64,000 nucleotides of DNA from Tubiluchus corallicola (lineage: Eukaryota; Priapulida; Priapulimorpha; Priapulimorphida; Tubiluchidae). The notes beneath the pieces are model-generated. The model made no database searches, was not told the origin of the DNA, and was given only the letters and a program-made list of their open reading frames with translations. Of this stretch, positions 13,101-25,600 are shown in pieces (positions within the stretch are counted from its first letter, which is position 1; the number at the start of each line of letters is the position of its first letter). The DNA lies in the NCBI GenBank assembly GCA_030141605.1, contig JAQGDQ010000265.1, positions 216,001 through 280,000 on the forward strand. The letters run 5' to 3'. Position numbers and translations under genes: made by a program.

Positions 13101-16100
13101 CCATTCATGCAATGTGTACAAAATCTGCATCATTATCTGATGATTATATGATTATTCATCCTGTCCATTCAGTGCTTTAATTTTGAAGATGTTAGAGGCT
13201 ATAGCTGAAATGGCAAATGCCAACTGACCTTAACATTTTGATCTAATATCACAGTATGCTACATCATTGTTTCAACTGCTATTATAGATACCTGCATAAT
13301 AAGTTTCCTGACCACCTATACTTGCCCCTGTATTTTTCACTTATTGATACAAACTTGTTTTAGCCCATTTGCCTGCATCACATGACCTGGGCATGCGCAC
13401 TTTTTTAAAAATACTTGGTACATATTTGCCCTCACGCAGGTACCCGTACGAAGAAGGCTAATATTGTAAGAAGAATCGAATGACAAAGCCATTTGCTAAC
13501 CATTTCTTGAGCTTTTAAAGTCCCAAGTGTATATCTTCTCCACTATGGTTAACTCAGTGGTTTAAAAGGAATTGAGTGACAATCTAAAAACTTACCGGTG
13601 CCCAGCATCTTAGTCTTAAGGTGTAATAAACACAGTGAATTTAAGGAAGATTTTGCTAGATTTGGCATAGATTTTAATTAATATTTTTAGTTTGCAAGTG
13701 ATATTGGATTCTTTGCACCAGCTACATTCAGGCTGGTAGAAGGAGATGGTCCTGTGCACTTGAGCGGCTGCCATATGGTTGGTAAGTGCTTTCATTGTTC
13801 AATGCTAATAATTTAAATTGTACATAATGTCAGGTAACTTGCATTTTTGTTTTGTGTGCCAGTATATGGATATTTTACATAGTTTACTTTGGGCGTTGCT
13901 TCAGCGTTGGATGTTGTCGGTGATGCGCAACTCGTTTTGGGAAGCAAGGAATGTCAATCTCTATCCTATAATGTGAAGCACACAAGGGAAATGTGTTCGA
14001 ATAGCCACAGTTAATTGAAGAGGTTTTAAATCTGACATAAAGCAGACACACATTGCAACAGACATGGCCTCATACAAAATCGATATTACTGGTGTGCAAG
14101 AAACGCACTTAACTGGATCTAGAGTTATAAATCTTATTTCTGCAAATGGTACAAAATTTGGTTTTTACTGTGCTGGAGCAAAAACTCGTAAAAATGACAT
14201 TGTAAGAATAATAGTATAGCAAGAATTTAAAGCCACTTTCAGAAATGACTGAAAGGATCTGCATGCTACAAGTAGATATTAATAACGACAAACGTGCAAT
14301 AAAGTGCACTTATGGGAAAAATAACGACAAACATGCAATAGTCAGCGAAAAATACCGATTTGCGAGAGAAATTTTACAGTGATTTAGATGTAGTCATGCA
14401 ATCTATAAGTAAAAGTCATATCCTATATTTAGCTGGAGTTTTTGATGTTAAAACAAGTTTAGGATGTTTGCATTATCCAACATATAACATTGGCAAATTT
14501 GATAAAGGACTCATGAACAGCAATGGGGAATATTTGAATAATTTGAGATTAACCAATTCAACACAAAATGGTTCGCAGAGCAACATAGGTAGCACCTAAC
14601 AGGCAAAGTCTGAAAAAATCAATCAGAAAACAGATAGACTACATAATAGTAAGAAGAGAGCACAAAATTTTTGTTAACGATTCTCGTTCGTATTCTGGAA
14701 CACAAACCTTCTCAGATCATCGATTAGTTATGGCTAAATACAATATAAACTGGTTTTTGAAGACCACTAAGAAACCTACCTTGCAGAAATTTGAGTTTAG
14801 TAAGCTAGAAGATCAAGAAGTTAAATTAAAATATCAACAGACAGTTGAACATCAACTGATGCAAAGTCTGGTGATGAGGTCCAACAGCAAAAGAATAACA
14901 TAGTGGATTCGTGTATGGAAATTTCAAAAAAATTCTGGTATATAATAAGAAACACAAATCAAAGAAAGTAGTCAGTGGTACACAAGTTGAGCAGTTATCC
15001 TATGAGAAAAAGAAATCAGGTTAAACTATAACGTGATCACAGACTTCAATATTAGAAGAGTTACAAGTATAAATGAATAATAAGATATGAGAACTAAAGA
15101 AAACTATTAAACAAATTGAAGAAGAAAGACTGCTAAAATTATTAAAGATATAGAGAAAAGTAAAAAAAGATTCCACTCTGGTGTTTAAAGCTGTGCTGTT
15201 AGAAACATTAACAGAAATAAACTGAAAGAAAAAATAGTAGTACAAACTACAAGTGGACTTACAACTGATGAAATAGAAGCAGCAGAATTAATTACTAAGT
15301 TCTTTGAAAAAAACATTCGTCATTGCTAATTGAAAACTCTGCCTGATTTGGAGCCTGTAGATATCGAACCACCTTTTAATGAAGAAGAACTATATTGTGC
15401 AATGAAATTTCTAAAGAACGACAAAAGTCCAGTCATTGATAATTTGGTAGCTGAACAATTAAAATATGGACCTAGTTTAGTAAGCTCAGGATTGCTAACT
15501 TGTTAAATGATGTTGCAAAAATGGGAAATTATCCAAAAGAAGCTAAGAAGGTGTTCTAGTACCAATTCCAAAACCAAAGAAGAAAAAAGGACCAGTAGAG
15601 AACTTAAGGCCAATAATTCTACTAAGTCTATTGAAGAAAATTTTGGCAATTTTTGTGATCACGCACACACGACCGACTAAACAACACTATACCAATTATC
15701 CAAACTGCATATAGAATAGGAAGGAATACTGCAGAATTAATCATGTCTGCAAAAATCTTAGCCGAAAAAGCTATAATTTCAATCAGTTCTAACCAGCAAG
15801 AAACTATCCCTCAAAACAAGGCCGAGACTCTTTCATGCATATGTAACCAGTATATTGACATACAACAGTGAAATGTGGTGCTTTACTACAATGCAGGAAG
15901 CAGAAATAGATGAGTTTCCCAGAGGCCTACTCAGAAAAATCTTAAAAATAAAGTTACCTTATATCATTTCAAAAGAGCAGCTATATAACAGAGCCAAAGA
16001 AGAACATTGGAGTACTAAAATCAGAATCAGCAGACTAAGATGGGTAGGACATTTAATGAGATCACCAGAAACAACACCAGTAAGATTAGCATTAAACGAG

Positions 16101-19100
16101 GCATTGAAACCTATTAAACGACCTCCAGGCAATCCAAAAACAACTTGGATATCGAGAATTCGTAAACATTTACAACAGCTGGAACCAAATCTAACAATAG
16201 CATTACAGAAATTAAAAATTTTAGCTGCACACAGGACACAGTGGAGTGCTGTAATAAAGGACAGCGGCTTCATGTCTACAATAGATGTTTAGAGCAACAC
16301 AAGAAGAAGAACTTTGGGAAAAAGTCGACATTTCTGTTGATTATTTTAGTGTCATAATTTTATTCACTAGATGGTGCCTGCCCTCATTGTTATGTTGGTT
16401 ACATTTACTTGTAGTTTTAATTTGTCATGCTGTGCAGATCTAATAGGTTCCATATAGTAGGTTATTCATTCAATATTATGAGCGAGTCAGAAATCTTAAA
16501 AATATTTTACCAGCTGTTGCTCGCTCTGATGCATGATCATTTCTATAGGTAGCAGTAGCTTTATTATTATTATTTTGTTTGTGATGTCTAAAAGCAGAAC
16601 AAATACAAATTTACAACACCTTACAAAAATAAGGCAGACAAAACAAAGTCATAATTAGTAGCCAGTTCAGACATCACAGGCAGACCCATAAGGTAAAAAG
16701 TTATTAAATGGGGTCCTAACACATAATGAATACACATAAGAGTTCACATTTTACCAAAAATTGTGACAGTGCTGAAATGAATGAGTAAATGGAGCTGAGT
16801 ACTAGACTAAAGCAAATATGTAAGAAATAAGAACAATACATTCATAGAAGTCACTGCTTCACTGATTACGATTTCAAAATTTACTTGGTACAAATTTTGA
16901 CTAGACATTTATGACAGGAACAGGTGGACAAGAAATTTTAATAACACATATATACACTCTTTTTCTTGTTTGGACACATTAGAAAGGTGTATTTCAGATC
17001 TTATATTTCAAGATAATATTTCAATCTTGCTTTTGATTTTACCTTATCAGATAAATATATATGTATATATTATTGTTATTAAGTTGGTGGTTGTAAGCAT
17101 GGTGATGATTCTTTCGAACAACATTTAAAATCAAGAATAGATGTGGTGTTTCTTCTACACTGTGCAGTACACAAAATAAATTTACATTACTCTAAGAAAG
17201 TGCTCTTTTTTCCACTTTACGTACCATATGCTTTGAGCTTTGGCGATTGGAGACCTTTTTATTTTTGTGCAAAGTCTTAACTTCGTCATTATCTAGTCAG
17301 AGGGTGCACTTATATAGGAACATATTTTTCACATTGCGTCATCTTTTTTCAGATGTATCATATGGAGATTTTGATGATGAAGACGAGTCGGATGATGAAG
17401 AAGACGATGAATCGAAACATGTCACTGAAATGAATGCGTTGGGCAAGCGCAAGGCAGCTAATGCTCAACAAGGAAAGAAAGCTAAGGTGAAAATCCCCAT
17501 TTATTTTGCATTAGTGGAAAATATGCTCTGACTAATTTTCTTCTCAGTTGTAACTAAATATTGGTATGCTTGGCACTCTTGAAAGTAACCAATCCCCTAG
17601 TAATGTTTAAGTTGTTTAGGAAATTTCAAAAACCGTTTGTTTGGTAGAAAACTGTAAGCAGTTTAGCATTAAAAGTGTAATCTCTGTATTATACGAAAAG
17701 TGAAGTGAGAGAGGAAGAATGTTAACAAGAGCGAGGTTAAAGAGAAGAGGAAAATGTAGGGAGGGAAGACCTAAGATAGAAAGGAAAAGGGAAGGGCAGA
17801 AGATTAACAGAAGTATTCAATACTGGAAAGTCAACACCATGAGCAAAATGAGGTAGGACAAAGATGGGAGGGAAAGAAAAGAAAAAGAGTAGAAAAGTCA
17901 ATATTGAATTTCGTAGGAAACAATACAATTATGCACAGAAAAGTTTAATGTTGCTGATTGTCAGCACTAAGCTGAATGAGGGTTATAGTAATGCCTCCGT
18001 TAGTCACTCCATAATTTTTATTATTGGCTCTGTGGACAACTTTTAAGCCAAACTGTCTGACCCAAAGCTTTCATCTTTGGATTCCTAGGGCATTTGTGAG
18101 GGTCTCAAGGTTCTCAATACTTGAAAAAAATTATGCACGCATTTTAAGCTTTGATCCTAAGCTTTCTGTTGCGATAATAGAGGCATGAATCTAAATAAAT
18201 CTTATTAATACACTTGCAAGTAAAAGAAACCGTGAAGCCCGAGTTGCTGGACACTTTGAAGTGAATTTTGTGTAGTTGATTCTATGCATTAAGTTTGCAA
18301 ACTTTTTTGTTATTTTGTAGAGGTGTTTGTCTAGAGAGGTGTTCTTAATTATGACAATGATTATAATGTACATACATGTATAAGCACTGTTCCTTTTTAC
18401 TTGTTAAAGGGTTTTTAAGGAAATGGTGGAATTTGATTAAAATTTTTCCTATAAGTAACATTGATCTGTATATTGTAAACAAGAGAAATTGACCACGATA
18501 ATTTGTCAACATGGCAAAAACTTTAAGTGACTGAAATATAATACGAAATAGTTCAGAGGAATTGAAGGAGAAAAGCACTTGTAAAAAGTGTAAGGAAGTG
18601 AAATAGCACATTTTTACAGATGCAAATTTTTGTTTTAAAGAAATTAAAGAAATACCGAACCCAACGTTAAACCAGATTGATCCCGCATAAAATACTTAAA
18701 GGGAAATATTGCTTTTTCAAGAATGACTTGTAGGAATGAATTATTACTGAGGATGTTTAATTTCACTTTTGTGCCATTAGTTTAATTTTGGCTGTTACAT
18801 GTATTTTGCCAGTCACCAATTAGATGGACAATAGCGCCTGCATCTCGGAAATGCAGTTGCACCAAAAACAGTCACTGTACCTGTCAATTCACAATTCAGT
18901 TTGATGTGGCATACACTTGTAGTGAACATGCACTTTGGCACAGGGATAAACTTGCAATTTAAATTTATGGACTTAAAATTGCCGAGTTGGTGTAAGTCAT
19001 AGTCAGTGCTGTGCAACTGCACTGTATTTCAATTTTTGCTTTTGCCAAGACGTACAACATGCTTGCTGAATATTTGTGCCATTACAAAATTATTATCAGT

Positions 19101-19627
19101 TGCTGCCACTGCTAATTAAGTTTTTAACTTATTTACTTGTCAGAAACAGTTTGACATTACTATATGTCATAATAATGTGTACTTTTTATTGTACTTCAAA
19201 ATGGGTCGGTCAGGATATCCTATTTATTAGCAATTTATCCTATTTTCCATGTAATAAGGTTAGGTATTCTGTCTTTGCCTATGTTTATTACATATAACAT
19301 AATTTATACATTTTTTTATTTGCTTACAGGTGATGAAAGTGGACAAAGGTGCAAAAGACCATCAAAAGGTGTGTGACAAATATTTATCGTTAAGTGTAGT
19401 ATATAAACAAATAAACATTAGTAAAAGGCAAAGTACTATAAAAGCAAAAATGTTAATTAGTATAGGATTTGAAAATTTTATTTGTGCACAACTTAAATTA
19501 CATTATATATATATATATATATATCATGTAATTTAAGTTGTGCGCAAATAAAATATTCAACTCCTATACTAATTAAAATTTAATTAAAGTTAAATAATTC
19601 AAATGTGTATATATATACAATATATAT

Positions 19628-19661
<34 letters not shown>

Positions 19662-22600
19662 GTATTTTAGTGTACAATATTTTAATCAATTTATGCAATA
19701 TCATTTATGCTGTATTAAGTGCTATAGATAATGAATAACCTAGATAATAAAAATATACATTAATGTACCGTATTTTCCCATGTATAAGAGACCCTTGTGT
19801 ATTAGACCCCTTCAATTTTTAGGCAAAAATTCTGGAAAAAAGTTTTTTGGTAATGAATAACTTTATTCATCATAGAAATCATTAAATTCCTCATCACTCT
19901 CATCAAAAATATCAACTGGAGTCAGACCTTCAGCAATTCCAGCCAGTTCATCATCAGAGGAGTCACTCTGCTCAAAAATGGCATTGTCCTCTGTGCCGTC
20001 CATGGCATTGGAGATGCCGCACTTCTTGAAAGATTTAATAATGACCTCTGGCTTTACACCATTCCATGCCTTGAGGACCCAGCTGCAGACTTCTCCAAGG
20101 TATAAGAGACCCCCTATTTTTAAAGTGAAAATTCTGAGCAAAAAAGGGTCTCTTATACATGGGAAAATACGGTAATTATTATAAACAAATTCTTAACTTT
20201 AGTGACTTTTTTTAGAATGGCGGCGGTGATTACTTTGACGACGAAGAAGAGAGTGATGAGGACGAAGATGATGAGGAGGCAGACAACGCAAACAATTACA
20301 GTATTGAAAACATGGTAACTTGCTATCATAAATTTTTCCAGTTTAGTCATTTCCACCGCTTTGTACCAAAGACATGATGTCGTGATATTTCACTTCACTG
20401 GAAAAACAAAATTTCTATTGGTTTTCTTTTTTGAAACACATTGTGCAACCCAAAGTAAACTTAAACTAGATCAATATTCATCATTATAATTTAAACTTAC
20501 TACATTTTTAAACGCTCTGGTATCATCAGCCCCGTCACTTGTTTTGCTGCACAGTCAGAGCTCGTTATAATGCCCTCCCACCTTTTAATGCCAACCTTGC
20601 TTAACGTCCAAATTTTTAGCAAAACAAAATATCTATATTCACCTTGTTTATGACAAAGTCATAAAAAACTTAAGATTCTGCATTATGACCAAAATTGCAA
20701 CTGTTGACAGTGAAAAACCTTTGCTAACTTCATCTTTGTCTCAATATCATAATTTTACTATTGCCGAATTCTCTCTTCGTGCTTGATTAGCTAGGAAATC
20801 CTTTTTATTGCAAGCCATTTTAACACTTGTCTGTCATGTGACCGGGCCAAGCCCACTTTTCGAAAAATTCTTAGTACACATCTTCCCTCGACCGCCACAA
20901 TAACATAGGCTTCTAGTCCAAATACTACAAGCGGCGTTGAGTGACAAAGTCATTCTCCCCAATTTTAACATTTTGGGGCCTGCTGCTATGACCTGCTTTG
21001 ACCCAGAGGTCACCATTCTTAGGTAGTTCTCTGGCCACCTATGTTAGGTGCCCACTCTGCAAGTTATGTGATTCTAGCTCTTATAGTTACAGAGTTATTA
21101 ACCAGACCTTATATTAACAGTTTCGCCTATGTCACGCCTGACCAGGTCACACCCACTTTTCGAAAAATACTTAATGCACATATGCAGCCACTCTCCTACC
21201 CACACATGGATAAACATTGACTCCTAGTCCAATACTGTAAGAGGAGTTCATTGGCAAAGCTGTTCGCCCTAATTTTCACGTTTTGGATCCTAACTCGGAC
21301 CTTTCCTAGACTCCAATTTCCGGAAAATACTTAATGCACATCTACCCCACAGCACCTAAGTACCTGTGAAAAATTTGAAACCTAACTTAAAGCCCTAGGA
21401 GGAGTTGAGCGACAAACAGAAAACTGACCGATGTCCATTGTACTTGACCCATTGACCCGAGGTCACTGTTCTCCATACCACTCTCTGTCCCCCACCCTGA
21501 CGTGTCTACCCACCAAGTTTGGTGACTCTAGGTACCATTGTTTTGGAGTTATTCACTGTCGTAGCACGGAAATAATAAATAAACGGTTCATTTCCTATAA
21601 GATTCTGCTATATGCAGAATCTTAATGTACCACGTTGTAATGCCAAACTCGCTATAATGCCAATTATTTTGTTTTCCCAAAGTAAGCGGTTATATAAACT
21701 AGTTAATTATAAAGTAGCCTAGAATTAGGAAAGACTGATTTACTTGTGAGTGTTGGTTTTGATTTTCGCAATGGCCTTGTTTGCGATAGATTTACACTGT
21801 TGTTCACTTATTTAACAGGAAGATGAAGAAAGTGAAGAAGAGGAATCTGAGGAGCCAACACCTGAGTAAGTGATAATAATATTCCTTTTCACGTTTCACT
21901 GTGCACATGCGCAGTTGCTGTAGGTCAAAGGTTAAGTGTACCACAGCAACGCGTCTTAACTACAACTTTCATATCACCAACGCCTCTTAATTACAACCGT
22001 CACGGTGACATGTGAGTAAAGTAAAGCATGTCAGTTCAGTAATTTCAGTTATTTTACGTGGACTATGCATTAGTCTGTGCATAGAGTGATTTATTAGCAG
22101 GGTCTTGCTCGTGCTAGCAGGAACAAGAAAAATAAAACTGTTACTGTTATGAGGTACGAGGTGTTGTACACAAATGCATTGTCTTGTACACTTAACCTTT
22201 GACCTTTTCACGATCATCAATTGATGGAACTGTGAAAAGGCTTATTATATACAGTATGCTTGTGGTATCAGAATTTTCTTCAAGGCTATACTGCTGTTTT
22301 TGAAATTTGTTCGTTTTTAATTTATACAAACTTATGTCTTTGCAAGGACGCTCCAATCAACTTGCATTTCAAGCTTAATACATGGACTTGTTTAAAACCG
22401 GGTTGATAGGGTTTGTAGAAAGATGGAGCTTCTCTTTGGGAGAATCATTGATGTAAAATTCTATTCAAATGACATAGTACTGAAATTTGATATTATAACA
22501 GTTGAAACTTTGAAGAGTACAACTTGCTGGATTAAGGAGATCGATGTTTAATAGTGCTGATAGCATGAAATTTTGCACAAAAAAATCCATTAGCAGAAAA

Positions 22601-25600
22601 TCCTCTGATTCAGAAAATGAGTCGATGGTTTTTTTATGGGATTTATCTTGCAGAAGGCAGACTGTGACGGTGCACATATATTTCTTGATTATTTTTGTCA
22701 GGATTCTGATTATTTATTTAATTAGGCTCGAAAGCGCACCTCACAAAAGAAATTGATTTTTATTAACCATCGAATTAAAGATGTGATAAGCTGAAACATG
22801 GATTTTCCTAAAGCACGTGTTATGGGTTCTGTGTTATTTCCCAAACGTGTAACGTTGTCACTGTTGTGATGTAGTATTTAGGAAAAATTACTGATTGACA
22901 ATCTCAATTAATCTAAATAAACTAGGCATTAAGTTCAATTGCTTTATTTAATTACAAATATAATACGCATGAAAAAACCTGTGCACTTATCATTAAACCA
23001 AAACTGTACAAGTGTATACGAGGTTACAAGCATACCGGTACCGGGTACCACGTCAGAGCTCCAGTCCTGGCGTTAACTGCGTCACCATTCCATTTCCATT
23101 CCATGACGATGGTTTCATCACTCCACTTTGTAAATGTATCTGCAACATTCCATTCCATTCCATGTGTTATCGATCCAAACCATACCATCCGTCATTCGAT
23201 TCCACCACGTTCCGACAGCTGCTGGCAGCTCACCTCACAGATCGCCACCTCTTCGCCTCACCACTGACATGGTAGCTACAGCTTTCTCGTGATACGACAG
23301 TCTAGCTTGCTTGACTCCGTCTCGCTGCTGGGAGTCTCGCCAATACAAGTCTAGATTAAGTTCCGTATTCCATTGACCATATTAACAAGCCGTTTCTATT
23401 CTGCTTATATCATTTGAGGAAGTTCTACAATAGTATAAATCAAAACATCCCAATTAATCTCGTTAGAGATGTTCTAACTGAGTGGACAGACTTTAAACGT
23501 GCCTACCACAAGTTACGATATGCTCAAAAACCAAGTATCAACTGTCTAGCTAGATTGAGAAATTCACTTCTCCACGACCTGTAGGAATCACATGTGTTTA
23601 TGCATTTTTAAAATAACCAATGAGAGGCAAGTATGAGTTAAACACAACTAGGTTACCTGTACCGATTTCACAACTGTACATATGCAAAACTGAACTGCTT
23701 CATCTCTTAAAGAAGTATTTTAAGTTCAAATAATCTCAAGACTATAATATCGCAACATATTGATATTAATCTAATTGTTAAGAATAAAAATTGTTAGGTA
23801 AAGCAGTGTTTATTTGGCTTGTGTACGCATTCAAAATAAAAAATCAAACTTGGTCAGTAGTACGTCCGATAGGGTACGAAAATAGGGCGCTATCACACAG
23901 ATGTTATTCTACCAAAACTCTGGAAAGTTAATGTTTGAATTAACAGGATGAGAAATAGCTGCAAGTAGAAATTTGCAACGAACTGACGTATGAGGGAAAA
24001 CCGTTCTAGTTTGGAGAAGATTCAGTGTAAAATGGAAAAGCTGTAAAAACAAGTTGAATGTATGAATGAATATTTTGTAAAGGGAAAGCTTATGTCAGCT
24101 TGAAAACAAGTAACAGTTATCTCACCTGTTGACTTTTCGTCTAATATTAGGTACTGAGATGGCGGCATCAGCAAAATTAAAAACTAACTAATGAGGACTA
24201 TTATTGTGCAAATCTGATCAGTTGCAGTTTTCTGATGATGTGATGACATTATTTTTGGTAATGGATGCAAATTACCTGATAGTAAATGCTTTTTACTTCT
24301 TACTCGAAAAATATTGTTGTGACGTAAAAAGTACAATTGTTTTCTCAATTGTAGGAAGAAACCGAAAGGGAAAGCGGGCAAAGTAGCAAGCAAAGAAAAA
24401 GCAAAGGTAAGTATTTACAGTATAATCCAATTATGACGACTTATTACGAGCGAATTTCAAAGTCCCGCCAAATTTTAGGGTTAAATGTATTTAAACCTTG
24501 CTTATAGCGAGCTCCGGCATTATGAGATTTTGCTTATTGTGAGGAAATTTATCCGCCCTGTGATTGTATTTACCCTGTGTATAACGAGGGTGAGTTCTAA
24601 AACAATGTGTTTGTAACATGTGCTGCATCACCATGGGAAAAAAAGGTCATGAACAACTAGGCGTGAGAATTCATTTATTGATCATGCATACATCTACGCT
24701 ACGTAAAACACTCAGCTATCAGTAGACATTGCATATAAATGAATCACATTCCCAGTAGGCGTTTAAAAAGGAACTTGCCAGCCGTTTTATGCAGCAATTT
24801 ATTGTAGAGTGAATTAAATGTACCTTAGTCATAGAAATAATAGTCCTATAGAGTCTAAATACCTGCCATACCAATAATTAGTTAAACTTAAGTAAGTTTG
24901 TGTGATATACAATATTTGATTCTTTTTTTGTTGAAAATACCTGGGCTTTCACAGTTAGTACAGCGACTTTGGCTTTGCGCCACCTCGATCAACTGTCTAG
25001 ATGTTCAATACTTTAGTTTCAGCACACTGAGTGCTGCAACACACTCAACCACAGGTCAAGTTATACAAATTATTGGAATTTATGAATGACAAGAGCGATG
25101 TCAACAGTTTCGAACCGTCTATGCAGGGTGGTTCTAAGCAAAGCAGCTAAACAATCAGAAGTTTTATTTAAAAACATAGTTATTGCTAAAGTGGTGAGTA
25201 GTCTAATTAAAAGATTAGGCAGAGTAGCTGCATTATAACCATACTCGTTAAGTACTATAAAAAGCAATCTGATCACAGCAACGTGTTACACGTATCTTTC
25301 CAACACTGTATGGGTAAAAGCTTTCACTTCTACATTTAAACAGTTGACCTCGGCTACAACCTGACTCAGTTATAGCGAGCAAATTTTCACGGTCCCTTGA
25401 ATCTCGTTATAAGCTGACTATAAGCACTGTATTTAATAATATGTTAGACCTAAAAAAATAAATATTTGTAGTGTTTTAATTGTGATACATTTTGTACACA
25501 TACTAGCATAATATGATGGAAAGTAAGTCACAACTGGCATAATTTAGCCAAACCATCTGTAAAAATGACGATGGTTAATGATACCAAGACAGTTTTCACA

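Noticed and set aside
15855-16292. 145-residue animal protein-coding gene
   Set aside because: It is the C-terminal region of a LINE polyprotein, in line with decayed pieces upstream.
19605-19660. AT-rich tract as a replication origin
   Set aside because: A simple TA microsatellite in an animal intron explains it.
19863-20141. 92-residue minus-strand gene
   Set aside because: Its end is a transposase C-terminus and its beginning is read from the transposon terminal repeat.
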